Source: Sphingomonas paeninsulae
GTDB taxonomy: Bacteria; Pseudomonadota; Alphaproteobacteria; Sphingomonadales; Sphingomonadaceae
Reading direction: 5' to 3'
Length of the DNA: 64,000 bases
Assembly: GCF_003660165.1 (NCBI RefSeq)
Contig: NZ_CP032829.1
Coordinates: forward strand, 2,617,001-2,681,000
Below are positions 50,262 through 58,511 of this stretch, piece by piece. Position numbers and translations under genes: made by a program. Under the pieces are notes generated by a model. The model worked only from the letters and a program-made list of their open reading frames with translations, did not search any database and had not been told where the DNA came from. The first letter of the stretch is position 1, and the number at the start of each line of letters is the position of its first letter.

Positions 50262-51326
50262 ATGGCCGACCGGCTCTATCTCGATCACGCAGCGACGACG
50301 CCCGTCATAGCCGCTGCGCGCACTGCTTATGCCGACGGATTGACCCGTTGGGCCAACCCTTCTTCGCCCCATGCAGAGGGCCGGGCGGCCCGTGCCGCGC
50401 TCGAGGATGCCCGGTCGCGAATCGCCGCGGCGCTCGATTGGGATGGCGAGGTTATCTTTACCAGCGGGGCAAGCGAGGCGCTGTCGATCGCGCTTGGCCG
50501 TACTCACAGTGACGCTGTTCTGGTCAGTTCCGTTGAACATGATGCGGTCCACCGCGTTGCACCCGAAGCCTATATGGTGCCGGTGGTCAGCGACGGGACG
50601 GTTGCCCATGACGCACTGGTTGGGCGGCTTGGCGCACTGGGCGCGCGTAACCCATTGGTCGCAATTCAGACAGCCAACAACGAAACCGGCGTACTTCAGC
50701 CTTTGGGTTTGCTGGCCGGTATCGTTCGCAGCGCCAATGGGGTTTTGCTCGCTGATGCGTCGCAGACAGCCGGGAAACTGCCATTACCTGAAGCCGACAT
50801 CATCGCGGTATCGGCGCATAAACTTGGTGGGCCTCCGGGCATTGGGGCGTTGCTGGTTCGTGATTTCGGAATGCTGCAACCGAGCGGCGGACAGGAACGG
50901 GGTTACCGCGCGGGTACCGAGAATTTGCCTGCTGCAATGGCGTTTGCCGCTGCGCTGGAAACTCAGCGGGGCTGGTTGACCCGCGCCGCCGACCTTCGCG
51001 CGCACCTTGATGGAGCGATCGAGGGTGGTGGTGGTCAGATCGTTGCAAAATCAACACCGCGAATTGCCACCATCGCTGGCTATCGGATGGTTGGGGTGGC
51101 GTCCTCGGCACAACTTATCCAGTTCGATATGGCAGGCATCGCGGTTTCGGCGGGCAGCGCATGTTCCTCTGGCAGCCTCAGGCCAAGCCACGTCCTCGCT
51201 GCGATGGGCTGGGGCGAAACCGCTGCGTCCGAAGTTATCAGGGTCAGCTTTGGTCCGGAAACAAGCCGCGCGGACATTTATCGGTTCATCGAACAATGGC
51301 GGCGGATCGCGGGCGGCGGCAGATGA
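50262..51326 (+). CDS. Cysteine desulfurase (NifS/IscS-like), first of two
   Basis: PLP enzyme releasing sulfur from cysteine for Fe-S clusters or thiolation. 354 residues: YLDHAATTPV, NNETGVLQPL, PLP Lys187 in SAHKLGGPPGIGAL, YRAGTENLPAAMAFA, and active-site Cys301 in GSACSSGSLRPSHVL. All catalytic residues are present. AAGGG lies six bases before the ATG. It overlaps a second desulfurase gene by ATGA; no IscU/SufE-type scaffold lies beside them. Confidence 0.92.
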   Translation: MADRLYLDHAATTPVIAAARTAYADGLTRWANPSSPHAEGRAARAALEDARSRIAAALDWDGEVIFTSGASEALSIALGRTHSDAVLVSSVEHDAVHRVAPEAYMVPVVSDGTVAHDALVGRLGALGARNPLVAIQTANNETGVLQPLGLLAGIVRSANGVLLADASQTAGKLPLPEADIIAVSAHKLGGPPGIGALLVRDFGMLQPSGGQERGYRAGTENLPAAMAFAAALETQRGWLTRAADLRAHLDGAIEGGGGQIVAKSTPRIATIAGYRMVGVASSAQLIQFDMAGIAVSAGSACSSGSLRPSHVLAAMGWGETAASEVIRVSFGPETSRADIYRFIEQWRRIAGGGR

Positions 51327-52408
51327 TTTATCTCGACTATCAGGCCACGACGCCGCTCGCGCCAGAGGCAAGGGACGCGATGTTGCCGTGGCTTGGCACC
51401 GATGGCTCAGCCAATCCGCATTCTGTCCATGCCCCCGGTCGCGCCGCCAAGGCCGCCGTCGAAGTCGCCCGAGAACAGATCGCCGCTCTGCTGCCTCCGG
51501 GCGGCAAAGTCTGGTTCACGAGTGGAGCAACCGAATCCGCCAACTGGGGGCTACGGGGCGTTGGACTGGGCGGTATAGTCACGCTTCCGACAGAACACGC
51601 CTGCGTCCGCGATACTGCGCTGTGGCTTGGCACTCACAATCATGACGTCACTTTTATGCCCGTATCCGGTGAGGGACTCGTCGCGTCGATCGAAATACCG
51701 ACCAACACCCGCATCGTCGCGGCCATGCTTGTGAACAATGAAATCGGGGTGATTCAACCCGTCGCTGAGCTGGCTGCCAAGGCGCATGAAGCGGGCGCGC
51801 TGTTCTTTTGCGACGCCGTGCAAGGTTATGGCCGCGTCTCGATCCCTGAAAACTGCGACCTCATCGCCATCACCGCGCACAAGATTCACGGACCGAAGGG
51901 GATAGGCGCGCTCTGGGTCCGTAATGGGGTTGAGCTTGATCCTTTGCTGCTTGGGGGCGGGCAGGAAGGTGGCATCCGCTCCGGCACCCTGTCGCCAGCC
52001 TTATGCGCCGGTTTCGGAGCCGCTGCTGCCCTTATGGCCGCACGCGCAGACCAGGACGCTGCCCATATCGAACGCCTTTGGACCCTCGCCCTGACCTATC
52101 TGCCAGACTGGCAGATCAACGGTTCGCTCCAGCATCGCTACCACGGCAACCTCAACATCCGCCGGGATGGGGTGGATGCCGCACGCCTGATCTCCGAAGT
52201 CCGCAACGTCGCGTTTTCCGCCGGTTCGGCCTGCGCAAGTGGTTCGGGCCGCCCCAGCCATGTCCTGAAAGCCATTGGCTTGACCGACGCACAAGCCCGC
52301 TCCAGCATCCGCCTCGGATTCGGTCGCTACACTACGGAGGCTGAAATCGACGAAGCAATGTTATTCATCAACACCGCTGCCGAACGCCAGTTGAGTATCG
52401 CCGCATGA
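51323..52408 (+). CDS. Cysteine desulfurase (NifS/IscS-like), second of two
   Basis: 361 residues, a diverged paralogue of the preceding gene: YLDYQATTPLAP, NNEIGVIQPV, PLP Lys187 in TAHKIHGPKGIGALWV, GGGQEGGIRSGTLSPAL, and Cys304 in GSACASGSGRPSHVL. The DYQATTPL N-terminus and GPKGIGALWV are closer to classical IscS/NifS than those of the first copy. Coupled to both neighbours by ATGA overlaps. The pair may be specialised or may form a heterodimer; this cannot be told from sequence. Confidence 0.92.
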   Translation: MIYLDYQATTPLAPEARDAMLPWLGTDGSANPHSVHAPGRAAKAAVEVAREQIAALLPPGGKVWFTSGATESANWGLRGVGLGGIVTLPTEHACVRDTALWLGTHNHDVTFMPVSGEGLVASIEIPTNTRIVAAMLVNNEIGVIQPVAELAAKAHEAGALFFCDAVQGYGRVSIPENCDLIAITAHKIHGPKGIGALWVRNGVELDPLLLGGGQEGGIRSGTLSPALCAGFGAAAALMAARADQDAAHIERLWTLALTYLPDWQINGSLQHRYHGNLNIRRDGVDAARLISEVRNVAFSAGSACASGSGRPSHVLKAIGLTDAQARSSIRLGFGRYTTEAEIDEAMLFINTAAERQLSIAA

Positions 52409-52740
52409 TTCGTGTGCGGTTCATTTCGGCGGACGGTGAGACCATTCATGACCTTCAGGCGAACGAAGGCGATCGCCTGCTCGACGTCGGGCAGGCGGAC
52501 GGTCAACCACTTGAGGGCACCTGCGAAGGCCAGATGGCGTGTTCAACCTGTCATGTCATTGTCGATGCCGCTGACTTCGCTCGGCTCGATCCGGCGACCG
52601 AGATGGAGGAGGATATGCTCGATCTCGCTGCCCACGCCACGCGAACAAGCCGCCTTAGTTGTCAGATATTCCTGGATAAATCTCTCGATGGACTGACCGT
52701 TCGTATCCCGTCCGAAAGCCGCAACATGCAGGGCCGTTGA
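52405..52740 (+). CDS. 2Fe-2S ferredoxin (adrenodoxin/Isc type)
   Basis: 111 residues with ligands Cys40, Cys46, Cys49 and Cys86 (C-x5-C-x2-C-x36-C; GTCEGQMACSTCHV and RLSCQIF), the spacing of adrenodoxin and of the ferredoxin that donates electrons in Isc-type Fe-S assembly. The RIPSE near the C-terminus fits. It starts in the stop of the second desulfurase, so electron and sulfur donors are co-expressed. A hairpin follows the stop. Confidence 0.92.
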   Translation: MIRVRFISADGETIHDLQANEGDRLLDVGQADGQPLEGTCEGQMACSTCHVIVDAADFARLDPATEMEEDMLDLAAHATRTSRLSCQIFLDKSLDGLTVRIPSESRNMQGR

Positions 52741-52761
52741 ACCGCTCTGCTTTGGGGCGTT

Positions 52762-52780
52762 GAAAAGCTCGAAGCTTTTC
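52762..52780 (+). terminator. Hairpin after the ferredoxin gene
   Basis: Perfect 8-bp inverted repeat GAAAAGCT / AGCTTTTC with a three-base loop, 21 bases after the ferredoxin stop and just before the SRP RNA. The T-stretch is inside the stem rather than after it. Could end the operon or be part of the SRP RNA promoter region. Confidence 0.5.
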
Positions 52781-52798
52781 GCCATATGCGCTTTCGAA

Positions 52799-52882
52799 AG
52801 TCGGGCGGACGGTGCTCTCGCCAACCTGGTCAGATCCGGAAGGAAGCAGCCACAACGAATTCGTATCGGGTCGTCCGGCTTT
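52799..52882 (+). ncRNA. ffs: Signal recognition particle RNA (4.5S type)
   Basis: Contains the hallmark domain IV: CCTGGTCAGATCCGGAAGG followed by AAGCAGCCACAACGA, with the GGAA tetraloop and the asymmetric internal loop that bind Ffh. The ends pair: GTCGGGCGG near 52800 with the GTCCGGC region ending at 52879, followed by TTTC. About 80-85 bases, somewhat short, so the exact ends are approximate. Position immediately before dnaX is common in alphaproteobacteria. Confidence 0.88.
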
Positions 52883-52890
52883 CACCGCGT

Positions 52891-52979
52891 GTTGCGCGGA
52901 GCGTAGCGAAAGCTACACGAACAGCCGCAACGCGCGCGGCCAGCGAACGCAGTTCGACTGACGACGCGGCTTTGCCGCG
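52891..52979. repeat. Three consecutive hairpins between SRP RNA and dnaX
   Basis: Hairpin 1: GTTGCG (52891) with CGCAAC (to 52931), enclosing GTAGC-GAAA-GCTAC with a GNRA loop. Hairpin 2: CGAAC-GCA-GTTCG (52944-52956). Hairpin 3: CGCGGC-TTT-GCCGCG (52965-52979). They fill most of the gap to dnaX at 53006. Role unknown: 3' processing or termination of the SRP RNA, or the dnaX leader. Confidence 0.6.
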
Positions 52980-53005
52980 GCCCTGTAACTCGCTAGACCG
53001 AAACT

Positions 53006-54574
53006 ATGACCGCACAACCCTACCGCGTCCTTGCCCGCAAATATCGCCCGCAAACCTTCGCCGAACTCATCGGCCAGGACGCGATGGTCACGACGCTTGG
53101 CAACGCGATCAAACGCGACCGCCTCGCCCATGCGTTCTTGCTTACCGGCGTTCGCGGGGTCGGCAAAACATCGACTGCGCGACTGATTGCCAAAGCCCTC
53201 AATTGCATCGGCTCAGACGGACAGGGCGGTCCAACGATCGCGCCCTGCGGCATTTGCGAACCCTGCATCGCCATCGCCGAAGGCCGCCACATCGACGTCG
53301 TGGAAATGGACGCCGCGTCGAACACTGGCGTCGACGACGTTCGTGAGATCATCGAGGGCGTTCGCTACTCGGCCGTCTCTGCGCGCTATAAAGTCTATAT
53401 TGTCGATGAAGTTCATATGTTGTCGAAGAACGCCTTCAATGCGCTTCTGAAGACATTGGAAGAACCTCCTCCACACGTTAAGTTTTTGTTCGCGACGACT
53501 GAGGTAAACAAGGTTCCGGTGACCGTCCTGTCACGCTGCCAGCGCTTCGACCTGCGGCGTATCCCTTCGGACACGCTCGGCGCGCATTTCGCCATGATAT
53601 GCGATGCCGAACATGTCGAAGCCGAACCCGAAGCGCTCGCCCTGATTGCCCGTGCTGCCGAAGGCTCGGTCCGCGACGGCCTGTCGATCCTCGATCAGGC
53701 GATTGCCCACGCCGATCTGGATGGTGGCGGTCTCGTTACGGCAGTCCAGCTTCGCGATATGCTTGGCCTGTCGGACCGTGGCGCGCTGCGGCGGCTGTTC
53801 GGACTGGTTCTGAAGGGGGACGGGCAGGGCGTTCTGGCCGCGCTCGCCGAACAGCATGATCTCGGCGTCGATCCGGCTGCGGTCCTGCGCGGCTTGCTAG
53901 AGATTGTTCACGCGACTACCATTCACAAGGTCGGAGCCCCGAACGATCCCGCGCAATCTGTCGAAGAACGCAACGCCCTGAAGGAATGGGCGACCGGCCT
54001 CAGCTTCGCGCTGCTCCATCGCCTCTGGCAACTATTGCTCAAGGGACATGACGAGGTCGCCAAGGCCTCCGACCCCCGCGAAGCCGCCGACATGGCGGTC
54101 CTGCGGGTCGTTCACGCCAGCACTTTGCCCGACCCCGCCGATCTCGCCAGAAAGCTGGAGAGCGGCGTGGCAATCGCCAATCCCGCACCGAACGCCCCGG
54201 ATATGCCCACGTTACCAGCAACTTTCGAAGCGCTAATCCAGCTTGTTGAAAAAGCTGGCAAGTATCTGATTGCCCAGCGCCTTCGCGACGAGGTTGGCCT
54301 CGTCCGTTACGCGCCGCCTGAATTTGCGATCCGGCCCAGCCGCCCGTTCGATACGCGCGAACTCGGACAGGTGCTGAAAGAAGTAACGGGCGTTATCTGG
54401 CAGATCGCTACCGAAGATGCCCCAGCGCAACCGACGATCCGCGAACAGGAGCTGGCCGCTGAAGCTGCGGCGCGTGAAGCGATGCTCGCGCAGCCGGTTG
54501 TCCGTGCGGCTTTCGAACATTTTCCCGAGACCGAGCTGATAAGCTGGTCCGAACAACGGAGTGCAACTCAATGA
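53006..54574 (+). CDS. dnaX: DNA polymerase III subunit gamma/tau
   Basis: ATPase of the clamp loader. 522 residues: RKYRPQTFAELIGQ, Walker A GVRGVGKTSTARL, the four-Cys zinc module (NCIGSDG... PCGICEPC), Walker B VYIVDEVHML, sensor 1 FATTEVNKVP, SRCQRF, and the clamp-loader domain III. The C-terminus (about 400-522) is the tau region that contacts DnaE, shorter than in many bacteria; I see no obvious slippery A-run for a gamma form. No clear ribosome site precedes the ATG. Overlaps ybaB by ATGA. Confidence 0.94.
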   Translation: MTAQPYRVLARKYRPQTFAELIGQDAMVTTLGNAIKRDRLAHAFLLTGVRGVGKTSTARLIAKALNCIGSDGQGGPTIAPCGICEPCIAIAEGRHIDVVEMDAASNTGVDDVREIIEGVRYSAVSARYKVYIVDEVHMLSKNAFNALLKTLEEPPPHVKFLFATTEVNKVPVTVLSRCQRFDLRRIPSDTLGAHFAMICDAEHVEAEPEALALIARAAEGSVRDGLSILDQAIAHADLDGGGLVTAVQLRDMLGLSDRGALRRLFGLVLKGDGQGVLAALAEQHDLGVDPAAVLRGLLEIVHATTIHKVGAPNDPAQSVEERNALKEWATGLSFALLHRLWQLLLKGHDEVAKASDPREAADMAVLRVVHASTLPDPADLARKLESGVAIANPAPNAPDMPTLPATFEALIQLVEKAGKYLIAQRLRDEVGLVRYAPPEFAIRPSRPFDTRELGQVLKEVTGVIWQIATEDAPAQPTIREQELAAEAAAREAMLAQPVVRAAFEHFPETELISWSEQRSATQ

Positions 54575-54894
54575 ATTCCATCGACGATATCCTGAAAATG
54601 GCTGCGAATGTTCAGGAAGAAATGGCAAAGGCCCAGGCCAATCTCGACACGATCGAGGTAGAAGGCGTGTCGGGCGGCGGACTGGTGAAAATCAAGGCGA
54701 CAGCCAAAGGCCGGATCGTAGGCGTGGATATCGACGAATCGCTGTTGTCTCCAAGTGAGAAGACGATGGTCGAAGACCTGATCGCCGCCGCACTGAACGA
54801 CGCTCGGACAAAGGCGGATCAGGTGTCCAATTCAGAAATGCAAAAGATGACGGCAGGAATGTCGTTGCCACCCGGTTTCAAACTTCCGAGTTAA
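54571..54894 (+). CDS. ybaB: YbaB/EbfC nucleoid-associated protein
   Basis: 107 residues of the YbaB/EbfC DNA-binding family: NSIDDILKMAANVQEEMAKAQ coiled-coil helix, VSGGGLVKIKATAKGRIVGVDID beta-sheet, LIAAALNDARTKADQ helix and the terminal MTAGMSLPPGFKLP. Forms dimers with pincer-like shape that bind DNA. It is coupled to dnaX as usual; recR, which commonly follows, is not here. Confidence 0.93.
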   Translation: MNSIDDILKMAANVQEEMAKAQANLDTIEVEGVSGGGLVKIKATAKGRIVGVDIDESLLSPSEKTMVEDLIAAALNDARTKADQVSNSEMQKMTAGMSLPPGFKLPS

Positions 54895-54931
54895 AATGCG
54901 ATAAGTCCAAAGAACATCCGCAGAAATAAAT

Positions 54932-55015
54932 CCGTTTCCCTGAGCCTGTCGAAGGGCTGCCCTGCTTGCTAGTCGAATAGAGAAAGGCAACCCTTCGACA
55001 AGCTCAGGGAAGCGG
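54932..55015. repeat. Long-armed inverted repeat, copy 3
   Basis: Arms CCGTTTCCCTGAGC... and ...GCTCAGGGAAGCGG, about 30 bases, between convergent ybaB and mtgA. One base differs from copies 1 and 2 at the left edge (T for C). May also serve as a shared terminator. Confidence 0.85.
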
Positions 55016-55087
55016 TTCCGACCCGTACCGTTCGACCTGTACTGTTTGAGTTTTCATCTAAATTACGTCGCCCTCAACGGACGAGAG

Positions 55088-55855
55088 CTAACCCAGACAC
55101 CCGTCCATATCCTCACGCCGCACGACCCCGGCCCGCGCCGCAATCGCGCCGCCATAACGCCGCGTATAACCCGCAGGAACGCTGGCTTCGCGCTTTTTGG
55201 GCAGGGGCAGCACAGCAATGATCCGTGCGGCCTCGATCGGTGTCAGATGGCTCGCATCATGTTTGAAATACCGCTGGCTACCCGCGTTGACACCATAGGT
55301 GCCGATCCCGGTCTCTGCGATGTTCAGATATACTTCCATGATCCGCTTTTTGCCCCAAAGCTGCTCGATCAGGACGGTGAACCAGGCCTCAAGCCCTTTG
55401 CGGAAGAATCCGCCACCCTGCCAGAGAAAGGCGTTTTTCGCCGTCTGCTGACTGATGGTCGATCCGCCCCGGATATGCTTGCCGCCATTTTCGTTGCGTT
55501 TCCATGCTGCGGCAATGGCTTCGCGGTCGAACCCATTATGGGAACAGAACTTTGCGTCCTCACCGGCGATTGCCGCGCGCGCCGCCGTGCGGTCCATAAT
55601 CGACAGTGGCATCCAGTCCTTCGATATCGAATGTCCGCCTGCCATATCGCCAAGCATCGTGAATGTGATCGGTGGCGGCACGAAACGATAAACGAGTACC
55701 CAGAGGACCGAAATCGCGACGAACCAAAGGATCGCCCGCCCAATGATCCAGCCCACGCGATATACGCCCCAACGTGAAGCTGGGCGACTTGAACCTCGGC
55801 CGGGTGAACCGGAGTTGCGACGGGAACCGCTTGCGCGTCGTGAAGATTTAGCCAT
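55088..55855 (-). CDS. mtgA: Monofunctional peptidoglycan glycosyltransferase
   Basis: Inner-membrane GT51 enzyme polymerising glycan strands from lipid II. 255 residues: a very basic, Ser/Arg-rich N-terminus, one transmembrane helix (IGRAILWFVAISVLWVLVY), then the GT51 domain with catalytic Glu in IAGEDAKFCSHNGFD, IRGGSTISQQTAKN and KKRIMEVYLNIAETG. The ATG at 55853-55855 is chosen for its position before the basic stretch; the frame runs 12 codons further. No transpeptidase domain. Confidence 0.93.
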   Translation of the reverse strand: MAKSSRRASGSRRNSGSPGRGSSRPASRWGVYRVGWIIGRAILWFVAISVLWVLVYRFVPPPITFTMLGDMAGGHSISKDWMPLSIMDRTAARAAIAGEDAKFCSHNGFDREAIAAAWKRNENGGKHIRGGSTISQQTAKNAFLWQGGGFFRKGLEAWFTVLIEQLWGKKRIMEVYLNIAETGIGTYGVNAGSQRYFKHDASHLTPIEAARIIAVLPLPKKREASVPAGYTRRYGGAIAARAGVVRREDMDGCLG

Positions 55856-56112
55856 GACGCCGCCGATAAGTGGTTGATGGTCTCCCGGCAATCATGCCTT
55901 TCTTGAAGGATGAGAATATGCCGCTCGCGTTCACACGCGCTTGCTTTCACCTTGCAGGCATTGCTCACGAGACCTGAACTTCACGATTTTTTGGGTTTAG
56001 TGGCCGGCCTCGACACATCAGCCTGCACCGTCGATCCCGGCCCGCGCACCAAATTTACCGAATTTGACTCGCTTAGGCTCGATACAAGCGAATTGACCAT
56101 ATGAAGGCATGT

Positions 56113-56140
56113 GGGGGTGGGGAAGTCGTTCCCCACCCCC
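56113..56140. terminator. Strong GC hairpin after rpoH
   Basis: Perfect 10-bp inverted repeat GGGGGTGGGG / CCCCACCCCC with an eight-base loop, five bases beyond the rpoH stop. No T-tract on either strand. The rest of the gap to mtgA (55856-56112) holds nothing I can support. Confidence 0.6.
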
Positions 56141-56145
56141 CTAAA

Positions 56146-57051
56146 TCAAGCGAGTGCCATCGTCCCATTGCCGACCGCAATCCGCACCATCGCCTTTTGC
56201 AGCTTGTCGAACGCGCGCACTTCGATTTGTCGAACCCGCTCACGGCTCACACCATAAACCTGGCTCAACTCTTCGAGCGTCTTTGGATCATCGACCAGGC
56301 GACGCTCGGTCAGAATGTGCTTTTCGCGATCGTTCAGGTCATCCATCGCTTCGCCCAGCATGGCGTGACGGTGAGTGCGTTCCTGGCTGTCGGCGATCTG
56401 CTCGTCCTGCAACGCGCCTTCGTCTTCCAGCCAATCCTGCCACTGACCTTCGCCATCCTCGTTCATCGACACATTCAGCGACGTATCGCCACCCATCGCC
56501 ATGCGACGGTTCATGCTGATGACTTCGGCTTCGGTCACGCCCAGATCGGTCGCGATTTTCTTGACGTGTTCGGGGCGCAGATCGCCATCCTCAAACGCTT
56601 CGAGGTTGGATTTCATGCGGCGCAGGTTGAAGAACAGCTTTTTCTGAGCTGCCGTTGTGCCCATCTTTACCAGCGACCAGCTACGCAGGATAAATTCCTG
56701 AATCGAGGCACGGATCCACCACATCGCGTAAGTGGCGAGGCGGAAGCCGCGATCGGGCTCGAACTTCTTCACACCCTGCATCAATCCGATATTACCTTCG
56801 GAGATCAGTTCGCTGACGGGCAGGCCATAGCCACGGAAACCCATCGCGATCTTCGCCACGAGTCGCAGATGCGATGTGACGAGCCGCGCTGCTGCCTCCG
56901 GGTCGCCATGTTCGGCAAACCGTTTGGACAGCATATATTCTTCTTCCGGTGTCAGGAGAGGAAATTTCCTGATTTCAGATAGATAACGGTTGAGGCTCGC
57001 TTCGCCCCCAAGCGTCGGAACAGTGGAGGGCAGATTGCTCTTACCAGCCAT
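56146..57051 (-). CDS. rpoH: RNA polymerase sigma-32 (heat shock) factor
   Basis: 301 residues. Region 2 with EGNIGLMQGVKKFEPDRGFRLATYAMWWIRASIQEFILRSWSLVKM, the diagnostic RpoH box QKKLFFNLR, and region 4 with TLEELSQVYGVSRERVRQIEVRAFDKLQ as the helix-turn-helix. The RpoH box separates it from RpoD and RpoS. The ATG at 57049-57051 starts the family sequence; GGGAG lies 12 bases upstream, long for a ribosome site. It follows rluD by 53 bases on the same strand, a frequent alphaproteobacterial pair. Confidence 0.95.
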   Translation of the reverse strand: MAGKSNLPSTVPTLGGEASLNRYLSEIRKFPLLTPEEEYMLSKRFAEHGDPEAAARLVTSHLRLVAKIAMGFRGYGLPVSELISEGNIGLMQGVKKFEPDRGFRLATYAMWWIRASIQEFILRSWSLVKMGTTAAQKKLFFNLRRMKSNLEAFEDGDLRPEHVKKIATDLGVTEAEVISMNRRMAMGGDTSLNVSMNEDGEGQWQDWLEDEGALQDEQIADSQERTHRHAMLGEAMDDLNDREKHILTERRLVDDPKTLEELSQVYGVSRERVRQIEVRAFDKLQKAMVRIAVGNGTMALA

Positions 57052-57104
57052 AATAGTGTCAAACTCCCTGGTATGGTGCCGATGCACCATATCTGTACCA
57101 ATCG

Positions 57105-58046
57105 TTATATAGCAAGTTCTGTGAACAACACCTGCATATCTTCCGGCATTTCGCTTTCAAACGACATAGTTTCGCTTGTGACGGGGTGGATGAATCCCAG
57201 CCTTGCTGCATGTAACGCCTGACGGGAGAAATCGAGCCGCTTTAAAAGCGCGCGGTGGGCGGGTTTCATGCGGCCATAGACAGGATCGCCGAGCAGCTGG
57301 TGCCCGATCGACGCCATATGCACCCTGACCTGATGCGTGCGGCCGGTTTCCAGCCGACATTCGATCAGCGACGCCTCGCGCAGCGGTTCGATCAGACTGT
57401 AATGCGTGACAGCGCGCTTGCCGTTTTCGACGATCGCGACTTTCTTGCGGTCGTGCGGATTGCGCGCGAGCGGTGCGTCGACGCTGCCGCTGGTGGCGAT
57501 TCCCGTCACGATTGCCATGTAACGCCGGTCGATCGTGTGTTTTGCGAACTGTGCCGACAACCCTTCATGCGCGCGGTCGGTCTTTGCGACGACGAGAAGG
57601 CCCGAGGTGTCCTTGTCGATCCGATGGACGATACCGGGGCGCGCAACGCCGCCGATGCCGGATAGACGGCCCGCACAGTGGTGAAGCAAGGCGTTGACCA
57701 GCGTGCCGTCGAAATTACCAGCAGCAGGATGCACGACCAGACCGGCGGGCTTGTCCACGATCAGCAGATAATCGTCTTCGAACACGATCTTCAGCGCAAT
57801 ATCTTGCGGCAAATTATGCGCGACCGTGGGGTCGGGGATATTGATTTCATACGGAGTTCCGCCAATCGCCTTCGACGAAGGGTCGCGCGACAGACCCTTG
57901 GGACCGGTAACCTGACCTGACGATAGCAGCGCCTTGATCCGCTCACGCGAAAGCGTCGGGATCGCCACCGCAAGCGCCCGGTCGAGGCGCCAGCCGGTCG
58001 CGTCATCGCCCAGCTTCACCGAAAGTGTGGAGAAACCCCCGCTCAT
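57105..58046 (-). CDS. rluD: 23S rRNA pseudouridine synthase (RluA/RluD family)
   Basis: 313 residues: N-terminal S4 RNA-binding domain (GWRLDRALAVAIPTLSRERIKALLSSGQV), then the RluA catalytic domain with the active Asp in GIVHRIDKDTSGLLVVAKT, DKPAGLVVHPA, and GRTHQVRVHMASIGHQLLGDPVYG. RluD (positions 1911/1915/1917) is the best guess from the S4 domain and length; RluC is less likely. Its start lies only about 20 bases from the divergent JAMM peptidase start. Confidence 0.9.
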   Translation of the reverse strand: MSGGFSTLSVKLGDDATGWRLDRALAVAIPTLSRERIKALLSSGQVTGPKGLSRDPSSKAIGGTPYEINIPDPTVAHNLPQDIALKIVFEDDYLLIVDKPAGLVVHPAAGNFDGTLVNALLHHCAGRLSGIGGVARPGIVHRIDKDTSGLLVVAKTDRAHEGLSAQFAKHTIDRRYMAIVTGIATSGSVDAPLARNPHDRKKVAIVENGKRAVTHYSLIEPLREASLIECRLETGRTHQVRVHMASIGHQLLGDPVYGRMKPAHRALLKRLDFSRQALHAARLGFIHPVTSETMSFESEMPEDMQVLFTELAI

Positions 58047-58064
58047 TGGGTAAGCAATGTGGGG

Positions 58065-58445
58065 ATGACGGTAGAAATTTCAAGCGCGGCACGTGAAACG
58101 ATGCTGGCCCTGGCCGCCGATAACCCGTTAAGCGAGGTTTGCGGCCTATTATTCGGACAAGGAAGCCGGATCGATGCCGTGACGCCAGTCCGTAACGTCG
58201 CGGAAAACCCCCTGGCGAACTTCGAACTCGATCCGTCGGCATTGTTTGCTGCCCTGCGGGAGGAGCGAGCGGGTGGTCCAACCGTATTGGGATATTTTCA
58301 TAGCCATCCCAATAGCTTATCGAGACCATCCGCCACCGATATCGCGATGGCCCGGCCCGATAATCTCATCTGGATCATCATAGGAAATGAATTGACCGCC
58401 TGGCGTTCGACCCCTTTCGGATTCCGCCAATTGCGTGTGCACTAG
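58065..58445 (+). CDS. JAMM/MPN metallopeptidase (Mov34 family)
   Basis: 126 residues, a stand-alone JAB domain with a complete zinc site: Glu24 (LSEVCGLLFG) and HSHPNSLSRPSATD, which fits HxHx7SxxD (His79, His81, Ser89, Asp92). In bacteria such proteins process C-terminal tails of ubiquitin-like sulfur carriers or act on other isopeptide bonds; no such carrier gene is next to it, so its substrate is open. ATG 58065 chosen; GTG 58059 is in frame. Confidence 0.88.
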   Translation: MTVEISSAARETMLALAADNPLSEVCGLLFGQGSRIDAVTPVRNVAENPLANFELDPSALFAALREERAGGPTVLGYFHSHPNSLSRPSATDIAMARPDNLIWIIIGNELTAWRSTPFGFRQLRVH

Positions 58446-58511
58446 ATTGCCCAACTTGCCCTTCGCCGCACAGTCCGTCAAAGGTGCCCGCGCCATTCGG
58501 GATACCCAAAC

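Noticed and set aside
50145-50609. Long N-terminal extension of the alpha/beta hydrolase
   Set aside because: Runs antisense into the start of the cysteine desulfurase and has no family similarity; the hydrolase starts at 50144.
55910-56104. 64-codon frame between mtgA and rpoH
   Set aside because: No ribosome site, no similarity, composition unlike neighbours; it is the only frame in this gap and looks accidental.
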